Source: Schizochytrium sp. CCTCC M209059 (taxonomy: Eukaryota > Sar > Bigyra > Thraustochytrida > Thraustochytriidae). From it: 64,000 bases of DNA. The stretch is from NCBI GenBank assembly GCA_000818945.1, contig KN805377.1, positions 104,525-168,524 on the forward strand. The letters run 5' to 3'. A program made the translations under genes and the position numbers. Numbering within the stretch: the stretch's first letter is position 1; every line of letters begins with the position of its first letter. A model generated the notes under the pieces. It was not told the origin of the DNA, made no database searches, and saw only the letters and a list, made by a program, of their open reading frames with translations. Positions 37,701-46,984 of the stretch are shown here, in pieces.

Positions 37701-40700
37701 CTCAAAATTCTTCTCCGGAGTCGCCTCGAACTTGACGGCACCAAAATGAATTCCCTTGGAAGGCTGTACTCGAAAGCTCGAGAACACGCTGCAGACGTCC
37801 ACTGGAACCTCAAAGGATTCCACAGTCTCGCCCGTAGCAGGTTCCTTGATAAGACAGCGGATGTCCTTGTTGTTTCGGAGCTGTGCTTCGTTCTTGGAGC
37901 AAAAGCGGAGTGTCAGCTCTGCTTCTTCATCAGCCTCGAGAACTTGTTGCATTGGGGAAATTTCGATCAGGCTGGCCACCAGACGCTTGCGCATGATAAA
38001 GACAAACTCTACGGGGTACTTGCCCGTGTTGCGGAGCTTGAGTTTGCGCTCTGCCGCCTCGAAAACGCGAAGCATGCCGAAGTCAATGCCTGCAGGAATA
38101 GCGTCCTCTTCTTCGTCCCCTTGACGAAAGTCTGGCTGGACCTGAATCGTGTAAGCCTCTGCGCGGACCGCGACTTGGATGCGCGTCTCGGGCTCACCAA
38201 TCTCTACATCGGTAAAAACGACATCGAGGGTCAAATCGTGAACCGCTGCCTCTGTGGCATTAAATTGAACGGAAATAGAGCTTGTCTCGCCAGGAGCAAG
38301 CGTTCCCTCGACAGGAAATACAGCAAATGCGGGAAGTTCCGCGAATGCCTCAAGGTCGAGTTTCCATGCAACGGGGATTGTCGACGTGTTGGAGACCGTG
38401 AAAACGCGCTCTTCCTGTCTGCCCAGCAAGAGGCGACCAAATTCAAGGGCAGCCTGCCTCTCCTGGGCTTCGTCTCCGTAGCTCGCCTCGCCCTCAGTCT
38501 GTGCGTTGTCATCAGTGACTTCTTCCTCTTCGACCTCTTCCCATGGTCCGTGCACGGCGAGCTGAGGCTTTGCTCCGAGACAGGACATGGCGAACTCGTA
38601 GACTTCAGGATTGTCCTTGACGCAGCACACGAGCTTGGCGCTTGCGAGGTTCTCCTCTTGCGGAAACGCCCACACACGCACATCCTTTGTCTCGCCTGGC
38701 TCCAGAGAGATCTCAGACGGCTGAACTATGAAAGGAGTTGCAGCAGAGTCTTGCGCGTCGATGAAGCTACCATCACCTGCAACAAGGACAAAGCTCACCT
38801 CGTCAACAGGAAGAACACCGGAATTAGAGATACGAAAGGTCTCCGCGTTGCGCATTTGCACCGCAAGATCTTCGTGCTGCATACATTCCTCGGGATTCTT
38901 GCCGACGAGAAGTGGGCCGAACTCGTAAAGTGCCTTGGACATGACATATTTTTTCGACACAAGGCGGTGCTCGGGCCGTGCCTTGATTCGATTCATAAAG
39001 ACGTTTCGCGGATCGGCGCTGATCGATGGCACCGTGCATATTCCCTTTGTCAGGACCCAGTACTGTTGATTGCTTCCAACGGCCTGGAAGGAAAGCTGCT
39101 GCTCAAAGGTCCCTTGTTTGCACGCATTGAGAATGACTTGCATCTTTAGCGTGCTTCCTGCAGGGATTACCCAGCGATACGGAGCCCCTGGAACCAAACG
39201 AATCGGTGCTTCTGTTTCTGACGCCTTCGCTTCTTCCATGGTCTCATTGGTGTCCGATTCTGCAAATTTCTCTGCTTCGTCGGTATCGGGTGCGATCTCT
39301 GCAGAGGTGTCGTCGTCACCCTCTGTATCATGACTCTCCTTGCTCAAAATGGCCTTGATACGAAAGGGTCCGCTCGTGGCCGCGGACCGTGGCCGTGACG
39401 TGGGCCGTTCAAGGATCTCGAGTACGCGCTCTCCAGGAATCGGGATCCAGTGCTCGTCCCAATCTGCTGGACGTGGGGTACCAGGCTCTGGAAGCCAGGC
39501 TTCAACTCGCTGCGCAGCTGATGCAAAGGGGAGACAGTCTTCGCCCATCAAGCAAGCCTCAATCCACGCCGGGATATCTTCTGCCCCAGACGCAGCATTT
39601 TCTGCGGCGTCCTCTGCTTCTGTACCTTCTTCTTCCTTGGCCTCTTCGACGCTCTCTCCGGCGTCAGTACCAGCCGATGAACGCTTTACAAAGATCGTCT
39701 TGAGGGCATCAATACTTGCAAAGAATTCTGCTGACGCGCTAACACCTTCTGCATCACTCTCCTTTTGCTCTTCTTCCGCAATGGACTCGAGGTGTGATGC
39801 AAGACTGGACTCTTGAACATCCAAAATGACCACGCGGAGCACGTTCTGAGGCGAGACAAAAGCAGATGCGGGCGCCTCGCTGTCATTTGCTTCATTGTCT
39901 GTTTCCTTTGACTCTTCCGTGCCATCTTCGGGCGACAAGGAAGATGAAGTTGGAACAGTAGGCGCGGTGAATGCGTCCTTGACAGCTCGCGCAAGCTCTT
40001 CAAAGGCATTTTCTGATTCCTGTACCAAATACTTGCTCTCGAGTCCAGTGAGAACAACACCATGAGCGCATGCAGGAGACTCAATGATGTGGCGCACGGC
40101 AAGTCTCACTTCCGCAATTTCGATAGGACGTGTCTTCTTTGGTACTTTGCCGCCCTCGGCAAGCTCGGGGTGCTCGAGACCATAGTGAGCGCTAACTTCG
40201 AGCGGGATCTTTCCAGCAGCCGAAGCTTGCTCGACAACTGCATCGAGACCAAGCACTGGGACGCGCCCACCGGCCTTCTCACCAAGAAGGCTCGCGATAT
40301 CAGCTTTCCAAGGCACATTTGGCGGGGCCAAGAGCAAAATGTCCATGGCGAGCCCACGGTCACGGTAGCTCGGACCGGTAGCAGCTGTCTCGCCCTCGTT
40401 AGCTTGAGCATTTTGGAGTGTCTCTGCAACGTCCTCGAGGTCGCCCAGCCCGGCGTCCTTGCCATCACCTTCTGTTGCATTCATCTCGGCAGCTTCTTCG
40501 CTCTGCTCAGGAGTCGAAGCCTCAGCTCCAGTTCCGGCGTCCTCTTGCAGCTCTGCAAACTGCTCGACGATGCTCTGCTGCAGCGGCTCTCCGGCTTTGC
40601 GTGGCTGCGAGCGCATCTGGTTCGCGAATCCCATGGAATCTAGAACAGCAGCCAGAATGGCCTCCTCCTTCACGTGCTGCTCATCAAAGTCCACCGAGTA

Positions 40701-43700
40701 GACTTCAACGTCGCACTCCGAGACATTTCGAATGCTAAACTCGCGCACGGCAAAGTCGCCCTCAGTCGGCAACGTAGGACGCATCTCCAAGAGGTCCGAG
40801 GTGACATCGAGCTGGATTGCCGTAGCCGCCCCCTTGCACATAATTGCCTGTGTCCGCGGGTTACTTGCGACCTTGATGGGCAATTTTGACTGGTATGAGC
40901 GTGGCTCGCGAGGCGTAAAGGTGACCTCGACGTTGCAACGCTCATTCGGCTGCAAAGTTCCGGACATAGGCACACAAGCGATGGCGCGACTATCAGAGCC
41001 GCGCTGGCCAGCCATCTTGTCCAGGTGAATGCCCCAGTCGGCTGGGACGGGAGATGTGTTCTTGAGCTGGAAGGACATCACCTTGCACTGTCCAATTAAG
41101 AGACTGCCAAAGTCTAGGACATCCCCGGGCATGATACTCACCTCTGGCATAGTGACATTTGCGCGCGCCATGACTTCGAGTGGAGGGCCATTTACAATGT
41201 CTAGCGGAATGCTCCACTCGAGTGGACCAAGTGCGGCATCACGCTTGGCGGAGAATTGCAATTGGAGCTCCACAGATTCGTTTGGCGCGAGCTTGGACAC
41301 CTCAGCGGGCTCAAGAGAAAAGGAAGACCCTGAAATGGCTGACTTGGGCACAGAAAAACTGAGAGGCATCTGTGATGTGTTGAGGATGCGAAACACTTTC
41401 TTTCGCGATTTACCAACCACAACGTTGCCAAATTCAACCACATATCTTGCTAAAGTGAAAACTTTGCTTTCCGCTGGACCACGTTCAAGGTGCGGCATGG
41501 CAATGTTATCGATGACGCGGTGCAGAAAACGAGCAAATCGCAGTCGATTCGCTTCGGCCTCGACTCGAACCTTGGCCATGTCAAAACGCGGGGCACGCCT
41601 TGATCCCTTGGTCCGCTTCGATCCCTTGGAACCGCCCGTCGTCTGCGAGCCGCTGTTTCGATCCGACGAAGAGCTCGTCGACGGGGTCAATGGCTGCGTC
41701 GAGGAACGAGCTGGCGCAGATCCAATTGGACGGTCCCGTCCAACGCCCGTTCCTCTGGACGGGCTCGTAGACCCAGCAGGAGCTACCGAGACGGGACGTG
41801 CGCCAGCCTTTGACGCAATGCCCTCGACAAGTCCTGTCGTGGCGTCGATTTCAGTCGTGCCCGAGGCCTGCAGCAATTCTTCTGCTTCTGCGAGCAGACC
41901 AAGCCATTCTTGTACTTCGGGCTGGAGCATACCGAGCGGGAGATCACCATCATTCTCTGCATTGGGGCTATCAAGTCCTGCCGCGGAAGGCGAAGAAAAG
42001 CCATAGACTCGACTCGGCGCGGTCTGTTTTGCAGCATTTTCGTGAACGACGAGGGCGAGATCCTCGGCGCGCGGCAAAGATAGGGTCGCAGAGGCGAAGA
42101 TGCCGCGACCCTTGACAGGGAACGCTAGCGGTTCAAGGTGAGCAATCTCGATGCGAACATTTTGCAGGACGAGCTCGGGTACCTTTGGCGAGAATCTGAC
42201 AACGATTTTCTGCGTATCCTTGGCAAAGATGCGGCCCTCACTTGGCGTGCAGCTGACGACATCGGGATCTGGCGAGACAATCCGGAAATCAAAGGCAACC
42301 TTTCCTGAATTTGCAAGCATCAAAACTTGCTCTTCTGTAGTATCGTGGATAAGATCCCCAAAGTCAAGACCTTCCTGATCCAAGGTGTAGTGGATCTGCG
42401 AAGCCTCGCCTTTAAGAGAAACCTCGTACTCGGGACCACCTTCGACTTCACAGACTGCTGTGACGTCGAATCTCTGGTTTGCGTGCGCAAAATAAGAGAT
42501 TTCGACCTCCTGAGACTCGCCCGGACGGAGGAGGCCTCGAATTGGTCGAATATCAAAGACGTCGTTGGGCTCTGGTCTCGAGGCGACGACGTTTTGCAGA
42601 CCGAGCGGACGCTTCGAGCATCCCGTAGTACTTGCTCGAGAAGTGCGCCCAGCATCTTCTTCAAGAAAAGCCCATGAGTACATGGTATCAATCACCGAGG
42701 TGTTAGTGATCCGAAAGCGCTGCGTCTTGGATGTATCGTTGAGCAGACAACCAAAGTTGAGCTCCGTGTACTCGAAGTCAAGATTCGGGAAATTGATTTG
42801 CGCGCGGATATCCCAGACATCCTTTTGCGGATGATTCTGGTGCGTGGCAGTGAGCTTTCCATGAAGCGTTTGCGTTTTGAGGTCGTCGCTCTTGAGGAGT
42901 GGATTGAAGAGCACATTGACAGAGGTCTCTTGGTCGGGATCGAGCGCAATCTCCCACGTGTCGACAGAAAAGGGCTCGTGCGTCCGAAGAATAAAGTTCA
43001 AGGGCAACTGCGACACGTTTTTGAGTTTGAGTGGGCGCCGCTGCGTCATATCCGTACCTGGAGCCATCCTCTCGTCGGGATTAAAGGTAAAGCAAAACTC
43101 AATGACGTCAACAGAGGCATGAAGAAGTGGATTGACAAAGTTTGCCGAGACGGCCGCCTGACAAACGGTGGTGGATTTCTTCTCTTTGCCGACCTTGGTC
43201 GAAAGCACGAGTTTTTCGTCAATGTGGCCGCCCACCGCCGACTCACCGCGAACGGTAAACATGCAACCCATACGAGGCTTGAGCACCACGGAATCGGGGT
43301 ACACAATATATGTCGGCTGAGGCTCCTCTGGAATGCGAATGCGCGCTGCGCGCTTCTGCACTTCGGGATCCTTGTCGCGTAGGAGACGGTCTTGTTCCAT
43401 GATCCGTTTCTTTCGCTCCTCATTCTTCTCCTCGAGCGCAAGATTTGTCCACGAGAGAGTCTGCTCTCGGCGGCCGCGGTTCTCGAGCAAGAACTTCTTT
43501 TCGTGCACTCGGTTGGTAAAGACATTTCCAAAGTTGCAATCCTGCAGCTCCTTGAGCTCTTTGCAAAACATTGTCGTTCCGGTGCCCTTGGCCTTGAGCT
43601 GCATCACGATGGACTCGCCCTCTGTGACGACGATATGGAGCTCGTCTCGGTGCGTGGATGCGTCATCAGGGCACACAGAAACTGTGCATTCGATGTTCTC

Positions 43701-46379
43701 GCCAGGGCCGAGACAGCCTTCGGCGCAATCCAAGGTAAATTTTGATTTGGAATCCTTGAGAAAGTTGGCGTACGGAGCCGCAATGAGGGAGCGGTTGTGC
43801 ATCCTAAAGGATCGTTTCGCCGTCGTCAGGCATGTGACGGTGTCAAAGTCGATCTCCAGAGAGGGCTCTACAACGATGCGAGGCCCGCAGCCGTGCGCCG
43901 CAACATCTACCATGAGAGGTGGCTTGTCGCTGCCTTGAATGCGTACAAGCAGCGGAAGTGAGAATTTACCCAGCTTTTCGACGCGCATTGTTACATCGAC
44001 ACGATGCTCGCTCATGGGCTCAATGGTACCGATCATTTCACTAGGCTCGTAGCTTGCAAGCGGAAGCGTCGCCTCGTCTTGTGGAACGATCTCGAAGCGA
44101 GCGCGGACGTCCGAGGTGTTGCGCAAAAGAAGCTGACGCGTGTAAGGATACCGCAGGAAACAGGGCCCAAAGTCGAGGTGGAGATCGCCTTCGCGCGAGC
44201 TGTCTGAGCCGCCGTAATCCTCTCCGTCAGGAATGACAGCTTGAAATCCATCCTCAGGCGCTTCAAGAGGAGCCCCTCCGTGGACGCCGACAGCGGCGAC
44301 GGCACACTCGGCTTGAATCGGGATCGTACGCTGCGCTTGACCAATGTTGATCACATCGATAACAAGATCCATTTGATAGCGTGTCACGGTTCGCGAGGTG
44401 AAGGTAAGGGTGACATTCTGCTCTTGTCCAGCTTCAATTTTGCCGGAACTCGGCGTGACTACAAACTCCGGCTCGTCGAACTTGCCGTCCCCGGGAACCC
44501 GAAGCGCGAACTCCATGGGGATCTCGGAGGTGTTGCTAATGACAAACTCGCGCATGTTTGCGAACCCATACGCAATGCGGCCAAAAGCGAACTCGGCGAC
44601 ATTTACGTCGAATGTGGGTCCCACAACATTGCCCTTGACACGCACGCGGAGCTTCTCGTTGCTTCCGGTCATAGAAAAGGTGATGATCTCAGAAAAGGCA
44701 CCGAGCTTGCCGGAACAAAAGTCAATTTGCAGCTTTTGAGTCTCGCCGACCTCGAGCGTGCCCTTGCTCGGGGAGAAAGTGAGCGCGCTGGCCAGATCCT
44801 CACTTGGCGCGTCGAGTAAATACTCGCAGCGGATGTCGCCGCGATTTTCAATTTCGATGGAATGCGTGTGTTCGGATCCAATGAAGACGGTCCCAAAGTC
44901 GACAATGGCTGCCGAGAAGGCAGCTTTAGGGCCAATTCCTTGACCAAGAATTTTGAGCGGGATGCGATTTTCGCGGCCAGTGACGGCCAAGCATGCGATG
45001 GAAGCATAATCGGCAGCGATGAGCGGCGAAAAACTAATGGTGACTTCTTTTGCGGACTGCGACCATACCTGGCCAGTGAGGGGCTCAATACGAAAGTTTT
45101 CGTCGGCAAAAAGCATTGCGTCGTCCTCCACGGCTCGTCGCAAATGTCTGTACTTTTGCTTGAGAAGAACCGGATTTGCTGTGGCGGCTTCGATGGCTTC
45201 AAGGCGGTCAAGTTCCTGGAGAAGCCGCGTTTTCTCGTTACCGTCCTCGAGAGCAGTGGCGAAAGACTTCCACTCAAAGTCTACAGGAATGTCCGAGTCG
45301 TTGCTAATGAGCACTGTGCACGTGGACATGAGAGAAATGTAGGCGGGGTCAACTTCTGCGACGGGCTTGTCAATGGACACGTTGATGGACTCTGTCGATC
45401 CGTGAACATGAACGTATGATGCTTGGCCATTTTCGTAAGCGACCTCCATCTCGCCATCGAACTCGGCGCAGTAGTCCGAGTTGAATGTAACTGTAACTTG
45501 CACGGATTCATGCATGGCGAGAAAACCTGCGCGCGGACGCACGTCAAAGGGTTCTGTGGCTCGCAGCGCGAACCGCGTGTCTCGCTCGCCAATGTTACGA
45601 ACCAAAAAGGTGCGCTCGTTTTCGTGGTTTACGGGGCAGGTTCCGAACCCAATTTCATCGGGAAAGTCCATGCAGGCCCAAGGCCCGAGAGCGCTAATTT
45701 CGACGAGAAACTTTTCGCGCTCTGTGACGCAAACGAGCTTTTCCCTGTAGTCTCGCTTCCCGTGCGGCTTAAAGGTGACCTCGAAACTCACTTCCATACC
45801 GGGTGCAATCCTATCGTTTGCTCGCGGGTTGGGACGCACAGAAAAGTTTGGTCCATCGAGTGCCTCGATGCGCATTCGGCGCGGAACGCTGTCGTTGTTG
45901 CGAAAGTAGAGTGTTTGTCTGTATACGCCGTACTCGGTGTAGTCTTTAAACTGCATGTGGAGGGGGTAAGGCTGAAAGATTGGTTCGTCGAGGGGTACCG
46001 TAGATCCTTCAGCGTTTGGGTCTTTGATGAACTCGACAATTTCTGGTACTGGGAACCGGTTTCTGCGTCCTCCACCGAGACCCTGGTCGCTGGAGGCCGT
46101 GCTGAGCTCTTGGGTTAACATGCTAGGCGTAGGCTTGTACAAGTGTGCCTGGCGCTCCTCCTCGGCAGACATGTACCTCGGGTATTTGATATGCGGAGGC
46201 AGCTTTACCTTTTTGGCGGCTTTCTGCTTTTTCATGATGGCGAAGCTGTCGAAGGTATTCGCGTCGAGCTCTTCCCGGCTATCGCCATCATGGACGCGCT
46301 GCTGCTCTTTGAGACCTGAGGTGGTCATCTTGTCCGTGTGCGACTTTGAGCGCTCATGCTCTTCGACTCGAGGTTCCAT
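31761..46379 (-). CDS. HYDIN: HYDIN-like axonemal central-pair protein
   Basis: A single uninterrupted frame of 4872 residues from the ATG at 46379, close to the ~5100 residues of animal HYDIN. HYDIN is a scaffold of the C2 projection of the ciliary central pair and is needed for flagellar beating. The N-terminal ~350 residues carry the family's first ASH/MSP-like beta domains (FQPYPLHMQFKDYTEYGVYR, KLVCVTEREKFLVEISALGP, IGFGTCPVNHENERTFLVRN). Dozens of ASH/MSP-type immunoglobulin-like modules follow to the C-terminus, each with a LDFGxV..G......l.N strand pair and a PxxGxLxPGE turn. Around residues 2000-2450 lies the HYDIN-specific ADK-like insert (LAMDILLLAPPNVPWKADIA), without a canonical P-loop. 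Ser/Pro-rich linkers occur near 1510-1590. Implies the organism makes motile 9+2 flagella. Confidence 0.95.
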   Translation of the reverse strand: MEPRVEEHERSKSHTDKMTTSGLKEQQRVHDGDSREELDANTFDSFAIMKKQKAAKKVKLPPHIKYPRYMSAEEERQAHLYKPTPSMLTQELSTASSDQGLGGGRRNRFPVPEIVEFIKDPNAEGSTVPLDEPIFQPYPLHMQFKDYTEYGVYRQTLYFRNNDSVPRRMRIEALDGPNFSVRPNPRANDRIAPGMEVSFEVTFKPHGKRDYREKLVCVTEREKFLVEISALGPWACMDFPDEIGFGTCPVNHENERTFLVRNIGERDTRFALRATEPFDVRPRAGFLAMHESVQVTVTFNSDYCAEFDGEMEVAYENGQASYVHVHGSTESINVSIDKPVAEVDPAYISLMSTCTVLISNDSDIPVDFEWKSFATALEDGNEKTRLLQELDRLEAIEAATANPVLLKQKYRHLRRAVEDDAMLFADENFRIEPLTGQVWSQSAKEVTISFSPLIAADYASIACLAVTGRENRIPLKILGQGIGPKAAFSAAIVDFGTVFIGSEHTHSIEIENRGDIRCEYLLDAPSEDLASALTFSPSKGTLEVGETQKLQIDFCSGKLGAFSEIITFSMTGSNEKLRVRVKGNVVGPTFDVNVAEFAFGRIAYGFANMREFVISNTSEIPMEFALRVPGDGKFDEPEFVVTPSSGKIEAGQEQNVTLTFTSRTVTRYQMDLVIDVINIGQAQRTIPIQAECAVAAVGVHGGAPLEAPEDGFQAVIPDGEDYGGSDSSREGDLHLDFGPCFLRYPYTRQLLLRNTSDVRARFEIVPQDEATLPLASYEPSEMIGTIEPMSEHRVDVTMRVEKLGKFSLPLLVRIQGSDKPPLMVDVAAHGCGPRIVVEPSLEIDFDTVTCLTTAKRSFRMHNRSLIAAPYANFLKDSKSKFTLDCAEGCLGPGENIECTVSVCPDDASTHRDELHIVVTEGESIVMQLKAKGTGTTMFCKELKELQDCNFGNVFTNRVHEKKFLLENRGRREQTLSWTNLALEEKNEERKKRIMEQDRLLRDKDPEVQKRAARIRIPEEPQPTYIVYPDSVVLKPRMGCMFTVRGESAVGGHIDEKLVLSTKVGKEKKSTTVCQAAVSANFVNPLLHASVDVIEFCFTFNPDERMAPGTDMTQRRPLKLKNVSQLPLNFILRTHEPFSVDTWEIALDPDQETSVNVLFNPLLKSDDLKTQTLHGKLTATHQNHPQKDVWDIRAQINFPNLDFEYTELNFGCLLNDTSKTQRFRITNTSVIDTMYSWAFLEEDAGRTSRASTTGCSKRPLGLQNVVASRPEPNDVFDIRPIRGLLRPGESQEVEISYFAHANQRFDVTAVCEVEGGPEYEVSLKGEASQIHYTLDQEGLDFGDLIHDTTEEQVLMLANSGKVAFDFRIVSPDPDVVSCTPSEGRIFAKDTQKIVVRFSPKVPELVLQNVRIEIAHLEPLAFPVKGRGIFASATLSLPRAEDLALVVHENAAKQTAPSRVYGFSSPSAAGLDSPNAENDGDLPLGMLQPEVQEWLGLLAEAEELLQASGTTEIDATTGLVEGIASKAGARPVSVAPAGSTSPSRGTGVGRDRPIGSAPARSSTQPLTPSTSSSSDRNSGSQTTGGSKGSKRTKGSRRAPRFDMAKVRVEAEANRLRFARFLHRVIDNIAMPHLERGPAESKVFTLARYVVEFGNVVVGKSRKKVFRILNTSQMPLSFSVPKSAISGSSFSLEPAEVSKLAPNESVELQLQFSAKRDAALGPLEWSIPLDIVNGPPLEVMARANVTMPEVSIMPGDVLDFGSLLIGQCKVMSFQLKNTSPVPADWGIHLDKMAGQRGSDSRAIACVPMSGTLQPNERCNVEVTFTPREPRSYQSKLPIKVASNPRTQAIMCKGAATAIQLDVTSDLLEMRPTLPTEGDFAVREFSIRNVSECDVEVYSVDFDEQHVKEEAILAAVLDSMGFANQMRSQPRKAGEPLQQSIVEQFAELQEDAGTGAEASTPEQSEEAAEMNATEGDGKDAGLGDLEDVAETLQNAQANEGETAATGPSYRDRGLAMDILLLAPPNVPWKADIASLLGEKAGGRVPVLGLDAVVEQASAAGKIPLEVSAHYGLEHPELAEGGKVPKKTRPIEIAEVRLAVRHIIESPACAHGVVLTGLESKYLVQESENAFEELARAVKDAFTAPTVPTSSSLSPEDGTEESKETDNEANDSEAPASAFVSPQNVLRVVILDVQESSLASHLESIAEEEQKESDAEGVSASAEFFASIDALKTIFVKRSSAGTDAGESVEEAKEEEGTEAEDAAENAASGAEDIPAWIEACLMGEDCLPFASAAQRVEAWLPEPGTPRPADWDEHWIPIPGERVLEILERPTSRPRSAATSGPFRIKAILSKESHDTEGDDDTSAEIAPDTDEAEKFAESDTNETMEEAKASETEAPIRLVPGAPYRWVIPAGSTLKMQVILNACKQGTFEQQLSFQAVGSNQQYWVLTKGICTVPSISADPRNVFMNRIKARPEHRLVSKKYVMSKALYEFGPLLVGKNPEECMQHEDLAVQMRNAETFRISNSGVLPVDEVSFVLVAGDGSFIDAQDSAATPFIVQPSEISLEPGETKDVRVWAFPQEENLASAKLVCCVKDNPEVYEFAMSCLGAKPQLAVHGPWEEVEEEEVTDDNAQTEGEASYGDEAQERQAALEFGRLLLGRQEERVFTVSNTSTIPVAWKLDLEAFAELPAFAVFPVEGTLAPGETSSISVQFNATEAAVHDLTLDVVFTDVEIGEPETRIQVAVRAEAYTIQVQPDFRQGDEEEDAIPAGIDFGMLRVFEAAERKLKLRNTGKYPVEFVFIMRKRLVASLIEISPMQQVLEADEEAELTLRFCSKNEAQLRNNKDIRCLIKEPATGETVESFEVPVDVCSVFSSFRVQPSKGIHFGAVKFEATPEKNFEIRNDGLFPFTYEIITNSELADRMQAQRDRIEAALRDAEEKASRPPDEGVDAENDIPAETPPAPLATAAELAAARASVELEELRALATPAQVAGAEALTVGLFEVTPRAGEIAPGSSQELCVKFNADGDVLAQEALRILVSGRNPNDGTLMPSEVFELAGESHVPGINADNYDSIFEEQGVVRSLDPTMHECGVFSKEENIFTYGAVIHTSVPAQGICERFKISNPNKIKAMVSFEVEARNTASKGIFSVHPEHLELPPHEHDFVSVYFKPSAINKYAAKFRALVTDGERKPETHLLEFDLQGEGTLPCLTVVEPSQLSDDAKFQVDLGRTQLRKSRSKEITVRNDGIVPATVRFDMDLHKSISFPLRNSSLTLQPQESRTTSVKFEPSEEGHVSAELLVRVLHNEFELSRFELSGEGYQEDMTFEELPGDADESLDFGDVALLPRAAEEKGGEDDGQVDEKVGLEAAKSVRFCIKSNVDSVIRFEWDTAAVPQVTFSPSAGHVPPFGRLYIEAAIAASEPISLTEAIASLSMQRIVYGEEAFAAAGGRSISWNSNMTVAKPRSEDEEQDGEGDAAVESDAFQTAPEPTYTVVEGSETKNVALKCRAEVDTVRYALNEGQETTMHFRSTMMFQSRAFKFPVYNRGRMAMDIAWSIGAANGSLRNSHCPFSIAPAQAKIAADSEQIFVVRFAPLEVEPFEYMAKAQIQNLCADQDELALTLSGMASRPVCHFELQSSTYLERRKAPLPGLGPDVSVKVLEFQSLGLRIKNTKRLHVVNPTSMAYEFELVPIGEDTSACFKCATSKGLIMPGKRCELSFSFTPTTVDLQESLWEFRIAEQGVSQTLLLVGTVSEPRVELSRKHVNFHSILVGGHSEETILLENHEDVPFAFDFDSASFRDQEYDIMQQLGGTDENTGGAARRARSVLRVEPMSGTVGPKSSLPLTVRFAPQGEKNHNFNLVCHVHRKPDKLSLNVKGEGSAIHDLLVMDATGAAHGAGAEHDASVRSSSGAEIELQHGERNLNELNFGLVHVNDNAKRVVTIRNRGKFSFDYLWTPPVELRDYDESGLLTLSPLRGTVRAGESAKCTFIFNPTREVALDNLRFQCTVAGARKYFVGVSGRGNKPLITFSSTKLDFGPCFVADPGARVPRVEEKTLVITNNETENPVAVDCTWLKTDFLDVECEPSVLQPGERMESVVRFSPRQLKMYPATIPFEINGLYTVNVLFSGEGIALHVELENSDDQKLHFGGLRVGQSATKTFALVNRSRRAVRLSLQDTEGRLEQACVRLAPAPGAILNLRPRESCSVTATFSPETRLSAFTVPVHLNVGGAERKLLAITGSCLAVDVKLELSNLSFGAVCESCQLTRKIQVENAGDLGARFRWELGSAARDNFSIFPMEGVLPPHAQLMVDVTFHPANLHADIRGDAKLYVEGNEQSMFPLSLSGSCIPQPEEGVSEVSFETKVRVPQTKSVEIKNPGKTTWMLRPTIHNSSWTGAERLEVPAGGSASYGLVYRPLSMTGEVEGEGEIKPPHEGSVFFALPTGHSLLFKLVGSASAPDAEGHVERSVAAKQAEAVPLKVENWCRTGQRMVVEIEKLSGPEDHFLRGASSLDIPGAASRDYKLTVIGYTQGRSEAKVTFTNTRTGEFLFYTVALTVEAPKTQETITLETSVRQTVSALIRIENPFFASETQAIFEPEGEKALFEHAKPSTTWWSCTSPAVRVRPVQAFQDCSEGVFEVQYRPLLATASQPEAGDEVTEGFEVHDLVLRSPQLGEYPYKLHLRASPAQTERSLQFRATLGGKHEQVFRFANFCPGATEFSCSVSQPLFFQVGASFKAEAVAHWRGEEVAVAVQFEPQGLGSVRDVLRVTSPDGGEYTCVLYGTCDPPRPQGPFVLEDASQSVSIEFKNVFNEAREFKFITDSDSFSVNGSRSQVVKLEAHKEITLSIKTTSSTSTTGKLLVTCVGQPDLPAWSYYLRAGKAPHSAR

Positions 46380-46984
46380 CCTGGAAGCCTCGAATGCTTC
46401 GGGTCACGAGCGATCACGAAATTGTCAAGCTGCTTAGCGTCACGCGAAGCGTCTCGCGCGCGCGCGCGCGATATCAGCTCTTCCGCTTCTGCGCGTATCT
46501 CTGCTGCCGAGGCGCTACAGCGAAGCGGTCTTTTCTCTCTCTCTCTCCCTCTCTCTCTCTCTCTCTACCTCAAGCTTTTCCCCTACCCCACCTTTTTGTC
46601 TTGGTCTCTATTGTTTCGCCTTGCGATGAGCCACGCGCGATGTGCCGCCGCGTGCGAGATCAACGGTCAACTCGCAGCTCGGCACAACCCAATTTCAAAG
46701 GGGTTATATAAGAAGTTTATTACGAGCGTTTCGGATAACCGAATTAAGTAAGATTATTGAGCTTCTCGACGAAATGTTTCCAAGGTATACCCCCTTTACC
46801 GGACAAACTGAGCTTACAGCCATTATTAGAGTGAACATCCTGCGGAAAGTAGAGCATTTGCACGGGGCTTAAAGAACGAGGCCCTCATTTGATCAACCAA
46901 TAAGCGAGCAAGCAATCAGTCCATGAATCGCTTGATCGATCGATCGATCATTCGATCGTTTGATTGACGGCGGGAAAGAGAAAG
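46380..46984. other. HYDIN / ankyrin divergent promoter
   Basis: Contains a CG dinucleotide run near 46457-46470, a CT tract near 46531-46567, a TATATAA box-like string near 46706 and an ATCG tetranucleotide run near 46935-46955. A short GTG-started frame near 46642-46872 reads coding-like at its end (SKIIELLDEMFPRYTPF) but has no recognised family and no ATG. Confidence 0.5.
46531..46567. repeat. (CT)n tract
   Basis: CT dinucleotide repeat with a few interruptions in the HYDIN 5' region. Confidence 0.85.
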
